Source of the DNA: Methylobacterium sp. Leaf125
GTDB taxonomy: Bacteria; Pseudomonadota; Alphaproteobacteria; Rhizobiales; Beijerinckiaceae
Length of the DNA stretch: 64,000 bases
NCBI RefSeq assembly: GCF_001423085.1
Contig: NZ_LMNU01000004.1
Span: 98,795 to 162,794, forward strand
Direction: 5' to 3'
Shown: in pieces, positions 1 through 11,062 of the stretch
Position numbering within the stretch: position 1 is the stretch's first letter
How the letters are laid out: every line of letters begins with the position of its first letter
The notes under the pieces: model-generated
What the model was told of the DNA's origin: nothing
Seen by the model: only the letters and a program-made list of their open reading frames with translations
Databases searched by the model: none
Made by a program: the position numbers and the translations under genes

Positions 1-1367
<1,367 letters not shown>

Positions 1368-1399
1368 GCCTCCCCAGCCTCTGCGGACCGCGAATCTGA

Positions 1400-1427
1400 G
1401 GCCTCGCCCGAAAGGGCGGGGCCTTTT
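1400..1427 (+). terminator. Rho-independent terminator of aconitase gene
   Basis: A GGCCTCGCCC arm and a GGGCGGGGCC arm (one G-U wobble) flank a GAAA loop and run into a TTTTT tract. It lies about 30 bases after the aconitase stop. Confidence 0.9.
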
Positions 1428-1470
1428 TCCGTTCCAGAGGCCTTGCAAAACTTCACTCAGGTTAACAAAT

Positions 1471-1505
1471 CGATGTAAATCAAACCTAGAGTTTGATTTA
1501 CATCG
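1471..1505. promoter_or_regulatory. Perfect 15-bp inverted repeat upstream of DUF1508 gene
   Basis: Arms CGATGTAAATCAAAC (1471-1485) and GTTTGATTTACATCG (1491-1505) are exact reverse complements around a 5-base spacer. The element is AT-rich inside a GC-rich chromosome and ends 39 bases before the start codon at 1545. No T-tract follows, so it does not look like an intrinsic terminator. An operator for a dimeric regulator, or a 5' UTR hairpin, is the likelier reading. No regulator family can be assigned from sequence alone. Confidence 0.6.
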
Positions 1506-1544
1506 GAGGTCCCCGTTGGCCGCCGTGAATCGAGGAGCGAAGCG

Positions 1545-1733
1545 ATGTCGGCGTTGTCTTACCCCTGCTACAAAATCAAGAAGGACGTTCGGGGGCATTG
1601 GTACTGGATCTACTACGCCAAGAACGGCGAGGAGATTTCCAAGAGCAGCGAGAGCTACGTGGCGAAGGCGGATTGCCTCCACGGCCTCAAGCTCAACAAG
1701 GCTTCGGGCAACGATCCGATCTACGAGGTCTGA
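1545..1733 (+). CDS. Small DUF1508 (YegP-type) protein
   Basis: This is a 62-residue protein with a single DUF1508 unit. The segments KKDVRGHWYWIYYAKNGEEI and KSSESYVAKADCLHGL match the family pattern of a beta-hairpin with F/W-R/Y-W followed by GE.I..SSE.Y..K..C..GI. E. coli YegP carries two such units; here there is one. The molecular function of the family is not established. A GAGGAG-like Shine-Dalgarno (around 1531) precedes the ATG. It stands alone between the aconitase terminator and the pyrC-like gene, and the inverted repeat at 1471-1505 is its likely control element. I am fairly sure of the family and not of any role. Confidence 0.8.
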   Translation: MSALSYPCYKIKKDVRGHWYWIYYAKNGEEISKSSESYVAKADCLHGLKLNKASGNDPIYEV

Positions 1734-1843
1734 GACGACGCAGTTGAGCCCTGCCAGGGCACGCCGCTGCGTCCCGCAGTAGCGTGCCCATCGCATCCGG
1801 CTTGACGCCACGGCGCGCCCGGTCGAAACCGCGAGGCATGACG

Positions 1844-3151
1844 ATGCGCCCCATCCTCCTGACCCACGCGACGCTCTGCGACCCGGCCACGGGCCGCCAG
1901 GCGCCCGGCCACGTCCTCGTGCGCGACGGCCTGATCCAGGAGGTCGGCTGGGGGCCCCTCGCCGGGGTGCCGGACGAGGCCGAAACCGTCGATTGCGGAG
2001 GCCACGTCCTCAGCCCCGGCCTCATCGATCTGCGGGCCTTCGTGGGCGAGCCCGGCGCCGAGCATCGGGAGACCCTGGCCAGCGCCAGCGCGGCGGCGGC
2101 GGCCGGCGGCGTCACCACCCTGGTCTGCATGCCGGATACCAATCCGGTCATCGACGGGCCGGCCATCGTCGACTTCGTACTGCGCCGCGCCCGCGACACG
2201 GCCAGCGTCCACGTCCTGCCGGCCGCCGCCATCACCAAGGGCCTTGCGGGCCAAGAGATGACCGAGTTCGGCCTGCTGCAGGAGGCCGGTGCCGTCGCCT
2301 TCACCGACGGCCTCAAGGCCGTGACCAATGCCCAGGTCATGCGCCGCGCGCTGACCTATGCCCGCGACTTCGGCGCCCTGCTGATGCAGCACGTGGAGGA
2401 GCCGGACCTCGTCGGCGACGGCGTGATGAACGAGGGCGAGATGGCCTCCCGCCTCGGGCTCCTCGGCATCCCGCGCGAGGCCGAAACGGTGATGCTGGAG
2501 CGCGACATCCGCCTCGTGCGCCTCACCGGCGCCCGCTACCACGCCGCGATGATCTCCTGTGCCGATTCGATCGAGATCGTGCGCCGGGCCAAGGCGGACG
2601 GGTTGCCGGTCACCTGCGGCGCCTCGGTGAACAACCTCGTCCTGAACGAGGGTGACATCGGGCACTACCGCACCTTCTGCCGGCTCTCGCCGCCACTGCG
2701 CCACGAGACCGACCGCCTCGCCCTGGTGACCGGCCTCAACGAGGGCGTGATCGACGTCATCGTCTCCGACCACAACCCGCAGGACGTCGAGACCAAGCGC
2801 CTGCCCTTCGCCGAGGCCGCGGACGGGGCGCTGGGGATCGAGACGCTGCTCGGCGCGGCCCTGCGGCTGGTTCATACCGGCGACGTCACCCTGCCGCGCC
2901 TGCTGGCCGCCCTGAGCGCAAGCCCGGCGGCGCTCCTCGGACGACCGGCCGGACGCCTCGCAGCCGGCGCGCCCGCCGACCTGGTGCTGATCGATCCGGA
3001 CCTGCCCTACGTCATCGACAAGCGCGCGCTGAAGTCCCGCTCGAAGAACTCCCCCTTCGACGAGGCGCGCCTCCAGGGGGCCGCCATCCTGACGATGGTG
3101 GCGGGCCGCATCGTCTTCCGCGCCCCCGCCGAGACCGAGGCCGCCGCGTGA
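1844..3151 (+). CDS. pyrC: Dihydroorotase-like amidohydrolase, probably non-catalytic PyrC' type
   Basis: This 435-residue protein has the class I dihydroorotase/amidohydrolase fold, the family that closes carbamoyl-aspartate to dihydroorotate in pyrimidine synthesis. The hallmark metal motif DLHxHLREPG reads [10 protein letters not shown] here (residues 62-71), so both His ligands are replaced. A later conserved His region reads [11 protein letters not shown] where active enzymes have H in place of the first N. The SDHNPQD region keeps its Asp. These losses suggest a structural partner of aspartate carbamoyltransferase, like the non-catalytic PyrC' of pseudomonads. pyrB is not adjacent in this window. 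The stop overlaps the plsY start (GTGA). The start at 1844 is chosen for GAGG at 1833-1836, seven bases upstream; 1838 and 1784 are alternatives. Confidence 0.85.
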   Translation: MRPILLTHATLCDPATGRQAPGHVLVRDGLIQEVGWGPLAGVPDEAETVDCGGHVLSPGLIDLRAFVGEPGAEHRETLASASAAAAAGGVTTLVCMPDTNPVIDGPAIVDFVLRRARDTASVHVLPAAAITKGLAGQEMTEFGLLQEAGAVAFTDGLKAVTNAQVMRRALTYARDFGALLMQHVEEPDLVGDGVMNEGEMASRLGLLGIPREAETVMLERDIRLVRLTGARYHAAMISCADSIEIVRRAKADGLPVTCGASVNNLVLNEGDIGHYRTFCRLSPPLRHETDRLALVTGLNEGVIDVIVSDHNPQDVETKRLPFAEAADGALGIETLLGAALRLVHTGDVTLPRLLAALSASPAALLGRPAGRLAAGAPADLVLIDPDLPYVIDKRALKSRSKNSPFDEARLQGAAILTMVAGRIVFRAPAETEAAA

Positions 3152-3756
3152 TCACCCTGGATACCCTGCCCTGGACCCTGCTGCTGGCCGCGCTGGCGGG
3201 GGGCTACCTTCTCGGCTCGATCCCGTTCGGATTGATCCTGACCCGCTATGCCGGGCTCGGCGACGTGCGGGCGATCGGCTCCGGCAACATCGGCGCCACC
3301 AACGTGCTGCGCACCGGGCGCAAGGGTCTCGCGGCCGCGACGCTGCTGGGCGACGCCCTGAAAGGCACGCTGGCGGTGCTCATCGCCGGCCGCTTCGGGC
3401 TGGAGGCGGCCCTCGTCGCCGGCCTCGGCGCCTTCCTGGGGCACCTGTTCCCGGTCTGGCTCGGGTTCAAGGGCGGGAAGGGAGTGGCGACCTTCCTCGG
3501 CGTCCTCCTGGCGCTGAGCCCCCTCGGCCTCCTGGCCTTCGCTGCCATCTGGCTCGGTCTCGCCTTCACGCTGAAATACTCCTCCCTCGCGGCCCTGGCG
3601 GCCTCGGGCCTGACACCCCTCATCCTGTGGGCCCTGGGACAGCCTGCGGTTGCAGGCCTGTTTCTCCTGCTCGCCATCCTGCTATGGTGGAAGCACGCGC
3701 CCAACATCCGTCGGCTGATCGACGGGACCGAGGGGCGCATCGGGCAGAAGGGCTGA
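3148..3756 (+). CDS. plsY: Acyl-phosphate glycerol-3-phosphate acyltransferase
   Basis: PlsY is an inner-membrane enzyme that transfers an acyl group from acyl-phosphate to glycerol-3-phosphate, the first step of phospholipid synthesis. At 202 residues it has the normal length. Family motifs are visible: [10 protein letters not shown] near residues 21-30, [14 protein letters not shown] near 44-57 and [18 protein letters not shown] near 98-115. About five hydrophobic helices separate them. The GTG start overlaps the TGA of the dihydroorotase-like gene by translational coupling, and dprA follows after 31 bases. This pyrC-plsY-dprA order is common in Hyphomicrobiales. Confidence 0.96.
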   Translation: MITLDTLPWTLLLAALAGGYLLGSIPFGLILTRYAGLGDVRAIGSGNIGATNVLRTGRKGLAAATLLGDALKGTLAVLIAGRFGLEAALVAGLGAFLGHLFPVWLGFKGGKGVATFLGVLLALSPLGLLAFAAIWLGLAFTLKYSSLAALAASGLTPLILWALGQPAVAGLFLLLAILLWWKHAPNIRRLIDGTEGRIGQKG

Positions 3757-3787
3757 GGCTCGCCGCCCGCTCCGTGAGGGGAGGGCG

Positions 3788-4963
3788 ATGCAGCTCACTG
3801 ATGCCCAGCGTCTCGACTGGCTGCGCCTGATCCGCAGCGAGGGCATCGGCCCGCGCAGCTTCCGCACCCTGGTCAACCGTTTCGGCGGCGCCGGCCCGGC
3901 GCTGGACGCCCTGCCGAACCTCACCGGCCGCAGCGGCCGGCGCATCACGCCGCCGAGCCGGGCCGAGGCCGAGGCCGAGCTCCACGCGGCCAGTCGCCTG
4001 GGCGCCCGCCTGGTCGCCCTCGGGGAGGCGGACTACCCAAAGCTGCTGCAGGCCGCCGATTCGGCGCCGCCGCTGATCGCGATCCGGGGCGAGGCCGCGA
4101 TCCTGAATCGCCCGGCCATCGCCATCGTCGGCTCGCGCAACGCCTCGGCCGCCGGCCTCGCCTTTACCGAGCGCCTCGCCCGCGGGCTCGGCGACGCCGG
4201 TCTCGTCGTGGTCTCGGGTCTGGCGCGCGGCATCGATGCCCGCGCCCATCGGGCCGCCCTGGCGCCCGGCACCGTGGCGGTGCTGGCGGGGGGACAGGAT
4301 CGGATCTACCCGGCCAACCATGCCGCCCTCGTGGAGGCGATCCTGGAGGCGGGCGGGGCGGTGCTGGCCGAGATGCCGATGGGGTGGGAGCCGCGCGGCC
4401 GCGACTTTCCCCGGCGCAACCGCATCATCTCCGGCCTCGCCTACGGCACCGTCGTGGTGGAGGCCGCCCGCCGCTCGGGCTCGCTGATCACCGCCCGCTT
4501 CGCCCTAGAGCAGGGCCGCGAGGTCTTCGCCGTGCCGGGCTCTCCCCTGGACCCGCGGGCGGAAGGCACCAACGACCTGATCCGCCAGGGCGCGACCCTG
4601 GTCTCCGACGCCACCCACGTCACCGACGTCATCGCCCCGCTGCTGGCGGGCGGCGCCGATGCGCGCAGCGTCGAGGCCCTGGCCGTCGACCGGCCGGACC
4701 TCGCCGACGCGCCGATCTTCTGGGACGAACTCGACGTCGACGGCATCGTGCTGCCGCTCCCCGCCGAAGATTTCGCCCCACCGGAGCCGACCGACGACCG
4801 CGCCCGTCTCATCGCCTATCTGAGCCCGACCCCGATCGGGACCGACGAGCTGGCGCGCACCGCCGGCCTCAGCGTCCGCGTCGTCCAGACCACCCTGCTC
4901 GAGCTGGAGCTCGACGGGCGCATCGAGCGCCACGGCAGCGGATCGGTGTCCCTGGTGGGGTGA
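3788..4963 (+). CDS. dprA: DNA-processing protein DprA
   Basis: DprA protects incoming single-stranded DNA during transformation and loads RecA. The 391-residue protein has an N-terminal SAM/HhH-like segment ([23 protein letters not shown]). A Rossmann-like core follows with [30 protein letters not shown] and [13 protein letters not shown]-terminal winged-helix domain covers roughly the last 55 residues ([34 protein letters not shown]). GGGAGGGCG precedes the ATG. It is the last plus-strand gene of its group; ruvX converges from the other side. Confidence 0.96.
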   Translation: MQLTDAQRLDWLRLIRSEGIGPRSFRTLVNRFGGAGPALDALPNLTGRSGRRITPPSRAEAEAELHAASRLGARLVALGEADYPKLLQAADSAPPLIAIRGEAAILNRPAIAIVGSRNASAAGLAFTERLARGLGDAGLVVVSGLARGIDARAHRAALAPGTVAVLAGGQDRIYPANHAALVEAILEAGGAVLAEMPMGWEPRGRDFPRRNRIISGLAYGTVVVEAARRSGSLITARFALEQGREVFAVPGSPLDPRAEGTNDLIRQGATLVSDATHVTDVIAPLLAGGADARSVEALAVDRPDLADAPIFWDELDVDGIVLPLPAEDFAPPEPTDDRARLIAYLSPTPIGTDELARTAGLSVRVVQTTLLELELDGRIERHGSGSVSLVG

Positions 4964-5040
4964 GGGCCGTCAGACGGGTGCCCCGAGTCCTTCGGGACGG
5001 CGGCGTTCGACGGCGCCCGCTCCCGGCCACGGACACCGCA

Positions 5041-5535
5041 TCAGGCGTCGTCGTCGGGCTCCTCCTCGCCCAGGGCGCGGCGCATCTGGTCGAGGCAGCC
5101 CTGCAGGATGTAGGCGGCGGCCAGCATGTCGACGACCTCGCCGCGCTTGGCCCGCGAGGCATCCGCCGCGATGAGCGCGCGGGTGACGGCGGCGGTGGAG
5201 AGGCGCTCGTCGCAGTAGAGGACGGGCAGGGGCAGCAGCGGCTTCATGTTGCGCACGAAGGAACGGGTCGACTGGACCCGTGGGCCCTCGCTGCCGTCCA
5301 TGTTCAGGGGCAGGCCGATGACGAGGCCACCGACGGCATGCGTCTCGCACAGCATCCGCAGGCGCGCGACGTCCGGGGTGAACTTCACCCGCCGGATGGT
5401 CTCCAGGGGCGAGGCGATCTGGCGCCCGATATCCGACAGGGCGAGCCCGATCGTCTTGGTGCCGAGGTCGATCCCGATCAGGCGGGGGCCGCCCTGCGAC
5501 GCCTCCGCGAAGGCCCGCATCTCGGCCTCGTCCAT
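5041..5535 (-). CDS. ruvX: Putative pre-16S rRNA nuclease / Holliday junction resolvase-like protein
   Basis: This 164-residue YqgF/RuvX protein is an RNase H-fold nuclease implicated in 16S rRNA 5' end maturation. The motif IGIDLGTKTIGLALSD (about residues 20-35) holds the first catalytic Asp. CDERLSTAAV holds the Glu, and VVDMLAAAYILQ the last Asp. The ATG at 5535 starts MDEAEMRAFAEA; the longer open frame reaching to 6150 is only a shadow of the neighbouring gene. It ends convergently 77 bases from dprA. Confidence 0.93.
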   Translation of the reverse strand: MDEAEMRAFAEASQGGPRLIGIDLGTKTIGLALSDIGRQIASPLETIRRVKFTPDVARLRMLCETHAVGGLVIGLPLNMDGSEGPRVQSTRSFVRNMKPLLPLPVLYCDERLSTAAVTRALIAADASRAKRGEVVDMLAAAYILQGCLDQMRRALGEEEPDDDA

Positions 5536-5606
5536 GTCCGTCGCTCTCCCGTGCCGGCGCCCGTCCTGCGCGATCCGGCCCCGGCCGGCAAGGGGCTCCT
5601 GGCGGA

Positions 5607-6152
5607 TCAGTGCAGGCCGGTCGAACCTTCGGTGCCGTCGCCGACGAAGCTGGCGGGGAGGGGCTCGGCGCCCATGCCGAGGATGCCGCGCACGGCCGCG
5701 CCCTGGCTCCGCCGCATCAGGTCGACGAGGTCGGCCCCGCCGAAGCGCACCGATTCGAGGTCGGCGCCCAGGACCCAGATCTCGTACTCGTCGCGCCCCG
5801 GCACCACGTCCCAGAACAGGAACTCGCCAGCCTCGGAGCGCCCGAAGAAGCCGGCCCGCTCGATGACGCTCGGATCGTCGCCCTCGACCTCGAAGCGATG
5901 CTCGGGACGGTCGCCGAGGACGGAGGCGATGCTGTGGGCGATCAGCTCGGAATGGGCGACGAGGTCCGTCTCGGGTGCCTCGCTCGGGACCGCCACCCGG
6001 AAATAGCCGTTGGCGAGCCCTGCCCCGAGGCTCCGGCAGAAGGTGCGATAGCTCTCGGGCAGGCCGTAGCCGAGCTCCGCCTCTGCCCGGTCGAGGGCCG
6101 CCTCGGTGGCGACCGGCCCCGGCGCACAGGGCGAGAACACCGTCTCCCACAT
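5607..6152 (-). CDS. SMI1/KNR4 (SUKH) family protein
   Basis: This is a 181-residue cytoplasmic protein. Its N-terminal half has the SMI1/KNR4 signature: an acidic helix then AEAELGYGLPESYRTFCRSLGAG, where LP.SYR.F....G is the family core, followed by a region ending VAHSELIAHSI and GEFLFWD. SUKH proteins in bacteria are frequently immunity proteins to contact-dependent or other toxins, but many are housekeeping or unassigned. No toxin gene lies next to it, so immunity is not supported by context. It sits 71 bases upstream of ruvX on the same strand and may be co-transcribed with it. Confidence 0.75.
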   Translation of the reverse strand: MWETVFSPCAPGPVATEAALDRAEAELGYGLPESYRTFCRSLGAGLANGYFRVAVPSEAPETDLVAHSELIAHSIASVLGDRPEHRFEVEGDDPSVIERAGFFGRSEAGEFLFWDVVPGRDEYEIWVLGADLESVRFGGADLVDLMRRSQGAAVRGILGMGAEPLPASFVGDGTEGSTGLH

Positions 6153-6265
6153 GAATCTGATCTCCGGCTCGCCGTTAACCTTGAAGAAACGTTGTCATAG
6201 CCTTGCGGGGACCGGATCGGCCAGAGCAGGGTTAAAGAACCGTTAAGACGCTGAAAGCCGACCGC

Positions 6266-6445
6266 ATGCCCCTGCCGCCCCGCGCGACCACGCCCGCCCC
6301 ACGCCGGATGCCCCTGCGGCACAAGCTGATGCTGGCCCTGGCCTGCGAGATCCTCCTCGTCGGGTTCCGGCAGGCGGATCGCGGGCCGGCGCGGGCCGGG
6401 ATCCTGATCGAATCGCCGGTGCTGCCGCATCACGCGATCGCCTGA
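6266..6445 (+). CDS. Possible small hypothetical protein (59 aa)
   Basis: A 59-residue open frame starts MPLPPRATTPAPRRMPLRHK and contains a short hydrophobic stretch LMLALACEILLVGF, then a polar tail. The rest of the 440-base interval between the SUKH gene and gatC holds no better candidate. There is no convincing ribosome-binding site and I recognise no family. It may be a spurious frame in GC-rich DNA or a small membrane-associated peptide. Confidence 0.3.
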   Translation: MPLPPRATTPAPRRMPLRHKLMLALACEILLVGFRQADRGPARAGILIESPVLPHHAIA

Positions 6446-6592
6446 GACGCCGGGGTCGCGTTCCCGATCCGGTACGCGCCTGGCCGCGCCGTTGCGAGCG
6501 CGGGAAGGCGGGTGCTATAGCCCGGCGCGACGCTCCATCGCCCGCGGAACCCCGCCGGGCTTCGGATGGGGCCCTGAGGATCTGAAGACAGC

Positions 6593-6880
6593 ATGTCGGT
6601 CGACGCAACGACGGTGAGGCGCATCGCGCACCTGGCGCGCATCGCAGTGAGCGAGGACGAGGTCGCCCCCCTGCAGGGCGAGCTGAACGCGATCCTGGCC
6701 TTCGTCGAGCAACTCGGCACGGTCGACGTGACGGGGGTCGAGCCGATGACCTCGGTCACGCCGATGGCCATGAAGAAGCGCGAGGACGTGGTCACCGACG
6801 GGGCCAAGGCCGACGCCATCGTGGCCAACGCGCCTGAGACCGAGGACCACTACTTCCTCGTGCCGAAGGTCGTCGAGTAG
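6593..6880 (+). CDS. gatC: Asp-tRNA(Asn)/Glu-tRNA(Gln) amidotransferase subunit C
   Basis: GatC is the small stabilising subunit of the GatCAB complex, which converts mischarged Glu-tRNA(Gln) and Asp-tRNA(Asn) to the correct aminoacyl-tRNAs. The 95-residue sequence has the family layout: [17 protein letters not shown] at the N-terminus, [19 protein letters not shown] in the middle, and a C-terminal stretch ending [16 protein letters not shown]. It is followed after about 120 bases by gatA. Confidence 0.96.
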   Translation: MSVDATTVRRIAHLARIAVSEDEVAPLQGELNAILAFVEQLGTVDVTGVEPMTSVTPMAMKKREDVVTDGAKADAIVANAPETEDHYFLVPKVVE

Positions 6881-7001
6881 GCGTACGCGCCGCCGACCCC
6901 CGAACCCGGCCGCCCCGAGGGACGGTCCGCCCGGCGCCCGAACGGCGACGGCGGCGGTGCCCCGGGACCCACCAGGACGAGCGCCCAGGACTCTCCCACC
7001 C

Positions 7002-8483
7002 ATGACCTCTCTGAACGAACTCACCCTGGCGGAGGCCCGCGACGGGCTCAAGGCCAAGGACTTCTCCGCCACCGACCTGACCCGCGCGCATCTCGACGCC
7101 ATGGAGAAGGCGCGGGGGCTGAACGCCTACCTCGTCGAGACGCCGGACCGGGCCCTGGCCATGGCGCAGGCGGCCGACGGGCGGATCGCCTCCGGACAGG
7201 CCCGTCCGCTGGAGGGCATTCCCCTCGGGATCAAGGACCTGTTCTGCACCGAGGGCGTGGCGACCACCGCCGGCTCGAAGATCCTCGAGGGCTTCATGCC
7301 CGCCTACGAATCGGCCGTGACCGCCAATCTCTGGCGCGACGGCGCGGTGATGCTCGGCAAGCTGAACCTCGACGAGTTCGCCATGGGCTCGTCCAACGAG
7401 ACCTCCGCCTACGGCGACGTGGTCTCGCCATGGCGCCGCGCCGGATCGGACGCCAAACTGGTGCCGGGCGGCTCGTCGGGCGGCTCGGCGGCGGCGGTGG
7501 CCGCCCATCTCTGCCTCGGCGCCACGGCGACCGATACCGGCGGCTCGATCCGCCAGCCCGCCGCCTTCACCGGCACCGTGGGCATCAAGCCGACCTATGG
7601 CCGCTGCTCGCGCTGGGGCACGGTGGCCTACGCCTCCTCCCTCGACCAGGCGGGCCCGATCGCCCGGACGGTGCGCGACTGCGCGATCCTGCTCGGCTCG
7701 ATGGCCGGCCAGGATGCGCGCGACACCACCTGCGCCGACCTGCCCGTGCCGGACTTCGAAGCCGCCGTCGCCCGCGGCGTGAAGGGGCTGACCATCGGCA
7801 TTCCGAAGGAGTACCGGGTCGAGGGCATGTCGGCCGAGATCCAGGCGCTCTGGGACCGGGGCGCCGCCATGCTCCGGGACGCCGGCGCCACGGTGCGGGA
7901 GATCTCGCTGCCGCACACCCCGTACGCGCTCCCGGCCTACTACATCGTCGCGCCGGCGGAGGCCTCCTCCAACCTCGCCCGCTACGACGGCGTGCGCTAC
8001 GGCCTGCGGGTGCCCGGCAAGGACATCGCCGGCCTCTACGAGAACACCCGCGCCGCCGGCTTCGGCCGCGAGGTGAAGCGCCGCATCATGATCGGCACCT
8101 ACGTGCTCTCGGCGGGCTACTACGACGCGTACTACGTGCGCGCCCAGCGCATCCGCACCCTGATCAAGCGCGACTTCGAGCAGGCCTACGCCTCCGGCAT
8201 CGACGCGATCCTCACCCCCGCGACTCCGTCGGCGGCCTTCGGCATCGGTGAGAAGGGCTCGGGCGATCCGGTCGAGATGTACCTGCAGGACGTGTTCACC
8301 ATCACGGTGAACATGGCGGGCCTGCCCGGCATCTCGGTGCCGGCCGGTCTCGACGCCCAGGGGCTGCCCCTCGGGCTCCAGCTCATCGGCCGGCCCTTCG
8401 ACGAGGAGACGCTGTTCGCCGCCGCCCAGGTGATCGAGGACGCCGCCGGGCGGACCAGGCTGCCGGCCGCGTGGTGGGCATGA
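7002..8483 (+). CDS. gatA: Asp-tRNA(Asn)/Glu-tRNA(Gln) amidotransferase subunit A
   Basis: This 493-residue amidase-signature enzyme is the glutaminase subunit of GatCAB and releases ammonia for transamidation. The Ser-cisSer-Lys triad is visible: [10 protein letters not shown] (Lys), [13 protein letters not shown] (cis-Ser) and [13 protein letters not shown] (nucleophile Ser). The ATG at 7002 gives the usual N-terminus [16 protein letters not shown]; an upstream in-frame start at 6957 adds an unlikely Pro/Arg-rich leader. A small membrane-protein gene separates it from gatB. Confidence 0.97.
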   Translation: MTSLNELTLAEARDGLKAKDFSATDLTRAHLDAMEKARGLNAYLVETPDRALAMAQAADGRIASGQARPLEGIPLGIKDLFCTEGVATTAGSKILEGFMPAYESAVTANLWRDGAVMLGKLNLDEFAMGSSNETSAYGDVVSPWRRAGSDAKLVPGGSSGGSAAAVAAHLCLGATATDTGGSIRQPAAFTGTVGIKPTYGRCSRWGTVAYASSLDQAGPIARTVRDCAILLGSMAGQDARDTTCADLPVPDFEAAVARGVKGLTIGIPKEYRVEGMSAEIQALWDRGAAMLRDAGATVREISLPHTPYALPAYYIVAPAEASSNLARYDGVRYGLRVPGKDIAGLYENTRAAGFGREVKRRIMIGTYVLSAGYYDAYYVRAQRIRTLIKRDFEQAYASGIDAILTPATPSAAFGIGEKGSGDPVEMYLQDVFTITVNMAGLPGISVPAGLDAQGLPLGLQLIGRPFDEETLFAAAQVIEDAAGRTRLPAAWWA

Positions 8484-8493
8484 GGCGCGCCCG

Positions 8494-8793
8494 ATGACGG
8501 TCCCGGTCTATCCCTTCGACGTCTGGATCTGGGCCGCCTTCGATCCGGTGCTGATCGCCATCGCCCTGGTGATGGGCTGGAAGTCGGACCAGTTCGTGAA
8601 GGTCATCCTCGTGTCGCTGATGGCCTTCGCGATCTCGGTTCTGGTATCCTGGGCCGTCACCGCGATCGGCATTCCCTGGCCGGCGCCGGTGAGCCACGAC
8701 GGGCCGACCTTCTTCCCCGTGCGCTGGATCGCCGGCTTCCTGTGGGGCACCGTGGGCTTCCTGGCGCACCAGCTCTACCGCCTGCGCGCTTGA
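8494..8793 (+). CDS. Small membrane protein between gatA and gatB
   Basis: This 99-residue protein has about three hydrophobic segments: WIWAAFDPVLIAIALVMGW, VILVSLMAFAISVLVSWAV and IAGFLWGTVGFLAHQLY. I recognise no named family. It starts 10 bases after the gatA stop, so it is probably co-transcribed with gatA and gatB, but nothing in the sequence links it functionally to tRNA amidation. Confidence 0.8.
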   Translation: MTVPVYPFDVWIWAAFDPVLIAIALVMGWKSDQFVKVILVSLMAFAISVLVSWAVTAIGIPWPAPVSHDGPTFFPVRWIAGFLWGTVGFLAHQLYRLRA

Positions 8794-8891
8794 CCGCGCC
8801 GGCGGGCCCTTCCACCTTTTCCGGCGCGAAGCCGCGCCACGCACCCCTTCCGGCGCATCCCCGCGCCCCGCAACGCTGAATTCGGGCCATC

Positions 8892-10364
8892 ATGACCGCT
8901 GCCGTGAACCCCAAGAAGCTCATCAAGGGCGGCCTGCACGACTGGGAGGTCGTGATCGGCATGGAGATCCACGCCCAGGTCACGAGCCGCTCGAAGCTGT
9001 TCTCCGGCGCCTCCACCGCGTTCGGCGGCGAGCCGAACGACCACGTCTCCCTGGTGGACGCGGCGATGCCCGGCATGCTGCCCGTCATCAACCAGGAGTG
9101 CGTGGCCCAGGCCGTGCGCACCGGCCTCGGCCTGAAGGCGCAGATCAACCACCGCTCGGTGTTCGACCGGAAGAACTACTTCTATCCGGACCTGCCGCAG
9201 GGCTACCAGATCAGCCAGTTCAAGGACCCGATCGTCGGCGAGGGCGAGGTGCTGGTCGATCTCCCCGACGGCGAGTCGATCACCGTGGGCATCGAGCGCC
9301 TGCACCTGGAGCAGGATGCCGGCAAGTCCCTGCACGACCAGAACCCGACCCAGAGCTTCGTCGACCTCAACCGCTCCGGCGTCGCCCTGATGGAGATCGT
9401 CTCGCGGCCGGACCTGCGCTCGTCGGAGGAGGCGCGCGCCTACGTGACCAAGCTGCGCACCATCCTGCGCTACCTCGGCACCTGCGACGGCGACATGGAG
9501 AAGGGCTCGCTCCGCGCCGACGTCAACGTCTCGGTGCGGAAAGTCGGTGACCCGCTCGGCACGCGCTGCGAGATCAAGAACGTCAACTCGATCCGCTTCA
9601 TCGGCCAGGCGATCGAGACCGAGGCCCGGCGCCAGATCGCGATCATCGAGGATGGCGGCACGATCAGCCAGGAGACCCGCCTGTTCGATCCGGGCAAGGG
9701 CGAGACCCGCTCCATGCGCTCGAAGGAGGAGGCGCACGACTACCGCTACTTCCCGGACCCGGATCTGCTGCCGCTGGAATTCGACCAGGCCTACGTCGAT
9801 GCCCTGGCCGCCGGCCTGCCCGAGCTGCCCGACGCCAAGAAGGCGCGCTTCATCGAGTCCTACGGGCTGTCGCCCTACGATGCCGGCGTGCTCATCGCCG
9901 AGCGCGCCTCGGCCGACTACTTCGAAGCGGTGGCCAAGGGCCGCGACGGCAAGGCCACGGCGAACTGGGTCATCAACGAGCTGTTCGGGCGCCTGAACAA
10001 GGAGGGCCACAGCATCGAGTCCAGTCCGGTCTCGGCCGACCAGCTCGGCGCCATCGTCGACCTCATCGGCGAGGGCGTGATCTCGGGCAAGATCGCCAAG
10101 GACCTGTTCGAAATCGTCTGGTCCGAGGGCGGCGATCCGCGCCAGATCGTCGATGCGCGCGGCATGAAGCAGGTCACCGACACCGGCGCCATCGAGGCTG
10201 CCGTGGACGAGATCATCGCCAAGAACCCCGACAAGGTCGCCCAGGCGCGTGAGAAGCCGACCCTCCTCGGCTGGTTCGTCGGCCAGACCATGAAGGCGAC
10301 CGGCGGCAAGGCCAATCCGGCGGCGGTGAATGCGCTGCTGAAGGCGAAGCTCGGGATCGAGTAG
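8892..10364 (+). CDS. gatB: Asp-tRNA(Asn)/Glu-tRNA(Gln) amidotransferase subunit B
   Basis: GatB is the kinase/transamidase subunit of GatCAB and also binds tRNA. The 490-residue protein has the catalytic cradle domain with [34 protein letters not shown] and [11 protein letters not shown], then [16 protein letters not shown]. The helical and YqeY-like C-terminal tail domain carries [20 protein letters not shown] and ends [16 protein letters not shown]. Length is standard. It is the last gene of the gat cluster. Confidence 0.97.
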   Translation: MTAAVNPKKLIKGGLHDWEVVIGMEIHAQVTSRSKLFSGASTAFGGEPNDHVSLVDAAMPGMLPVINQECVAQAVRTGLGLKAQINHRSVFDRKNYFYPDLPQGYQISQFKDPIVGEGEVLVDLPDGESITVGIERLHLEQDAGKSLHDQNPTQSFVDLNRSGVALMEIVSRPDLRSSEEARAYVTKLRTILRYLGTCDGDMEKGSLRADVNVSVRKVGDPLGTRCEIKNVNSIRFIGQAIETEARRQIAIIEDGGTISQETRLFDPGKGETRSMRSKEEAHDYRYFPDPDLLPLEFDQAYVDALAAGLPELPDAKKARFIESYGLSPYDAGVLIAERASADYFEAVAKGRDGKATANWVINELFGRLNKEGHSIESSPVSADQLGAIVDLIGEGVISGKIAKDLFEIVWSEGGDPRQIVDARGMKQVTDTGAIEAAVDEIIAKNPDKVAQAREKPTLLGWFVGQTMKATGGKANPAAVNALLKAKLGIE

Positions 10365-11062
10365 CGATCGGGCCTGTATTCCGCGCGTCGGACAGCCGCG
10401 GCCGGAACCGTTTGGCGAACCGGCCCGTCCGGCTTGTCGATGCATGCATCGTCCGCTGAGAGCGCGTGCTGCCTTCGGGCGCGGGACCGGCCTTCCTCAG
10501 CGTGACGGTCGCGGTCCGTCGGCGCCCGAACCCTGGCTCAGATGCTCCCGCGCATGGGTCGAGCCGCTCGCGCGGAAGCGCAGCGGCGACGTGTCGAGAT
10601 GAACGTTCTCATGGAATTCCGGCGCGACGCGCACCAGCCTGTGTTGAGAAAACTGGCGGCGGAAGCGGCCGAGGTGGGGCCTGGTGCATGTCTGAAGTCG
10701 TGCCGTGATGGCCGCTTCTGTGCCCCGGAGACCGCTTCCGTCCCGTAATTCGCGTGTGCGCTGCTCAACGTCCAGGTCGAATCAGCCCTGGATGATCGCC
10801 GCAGCCGCCTGCTGGGGTGGCGTCATTCCAACATCTCCTGCGTCCGGTCGGTCGTGATCGTTATCCGATCAAGGCCTCCTCGTTGCTTGAGCTGTGCTTT
10901 GCCGTCGAAGCACCACATCAAGGTGCGACCGGATCGTGAATGCGTCAAGAGCCTATTTGCAGGATTTCGCGACTGTATTCATTTCCATCGCCACAGCCTT
11001 GAAATATCCTGTCGCGGCAGTCGCTTGGGCGCGGCTGCAACCCCTCGCCATGGCGCAACAGC
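10365..11062. other. 698-bp intergenic region without a convincing gene
   Basis: No open frame here has a family signature or a good ribosome-binding site. On the minus strand around 10510-10700 a start-less frame reads HRLVRVAPEFHENVHLDTSP and onward to a stop near 10500. It looks protein-like and could be the decayed C-terminus of a lost gene, but I cannot identify it. GC content falls toward the HlyD gene, around 10850-11000. Confidence 0.4.

Noticed and set aside
10466..10768. Small open frames on both strands downstream of gatB
   Set aside because: No family resemblance, no ribosome-binding sites and overlap with each other; a decayed gene is possible but cannot be shown.
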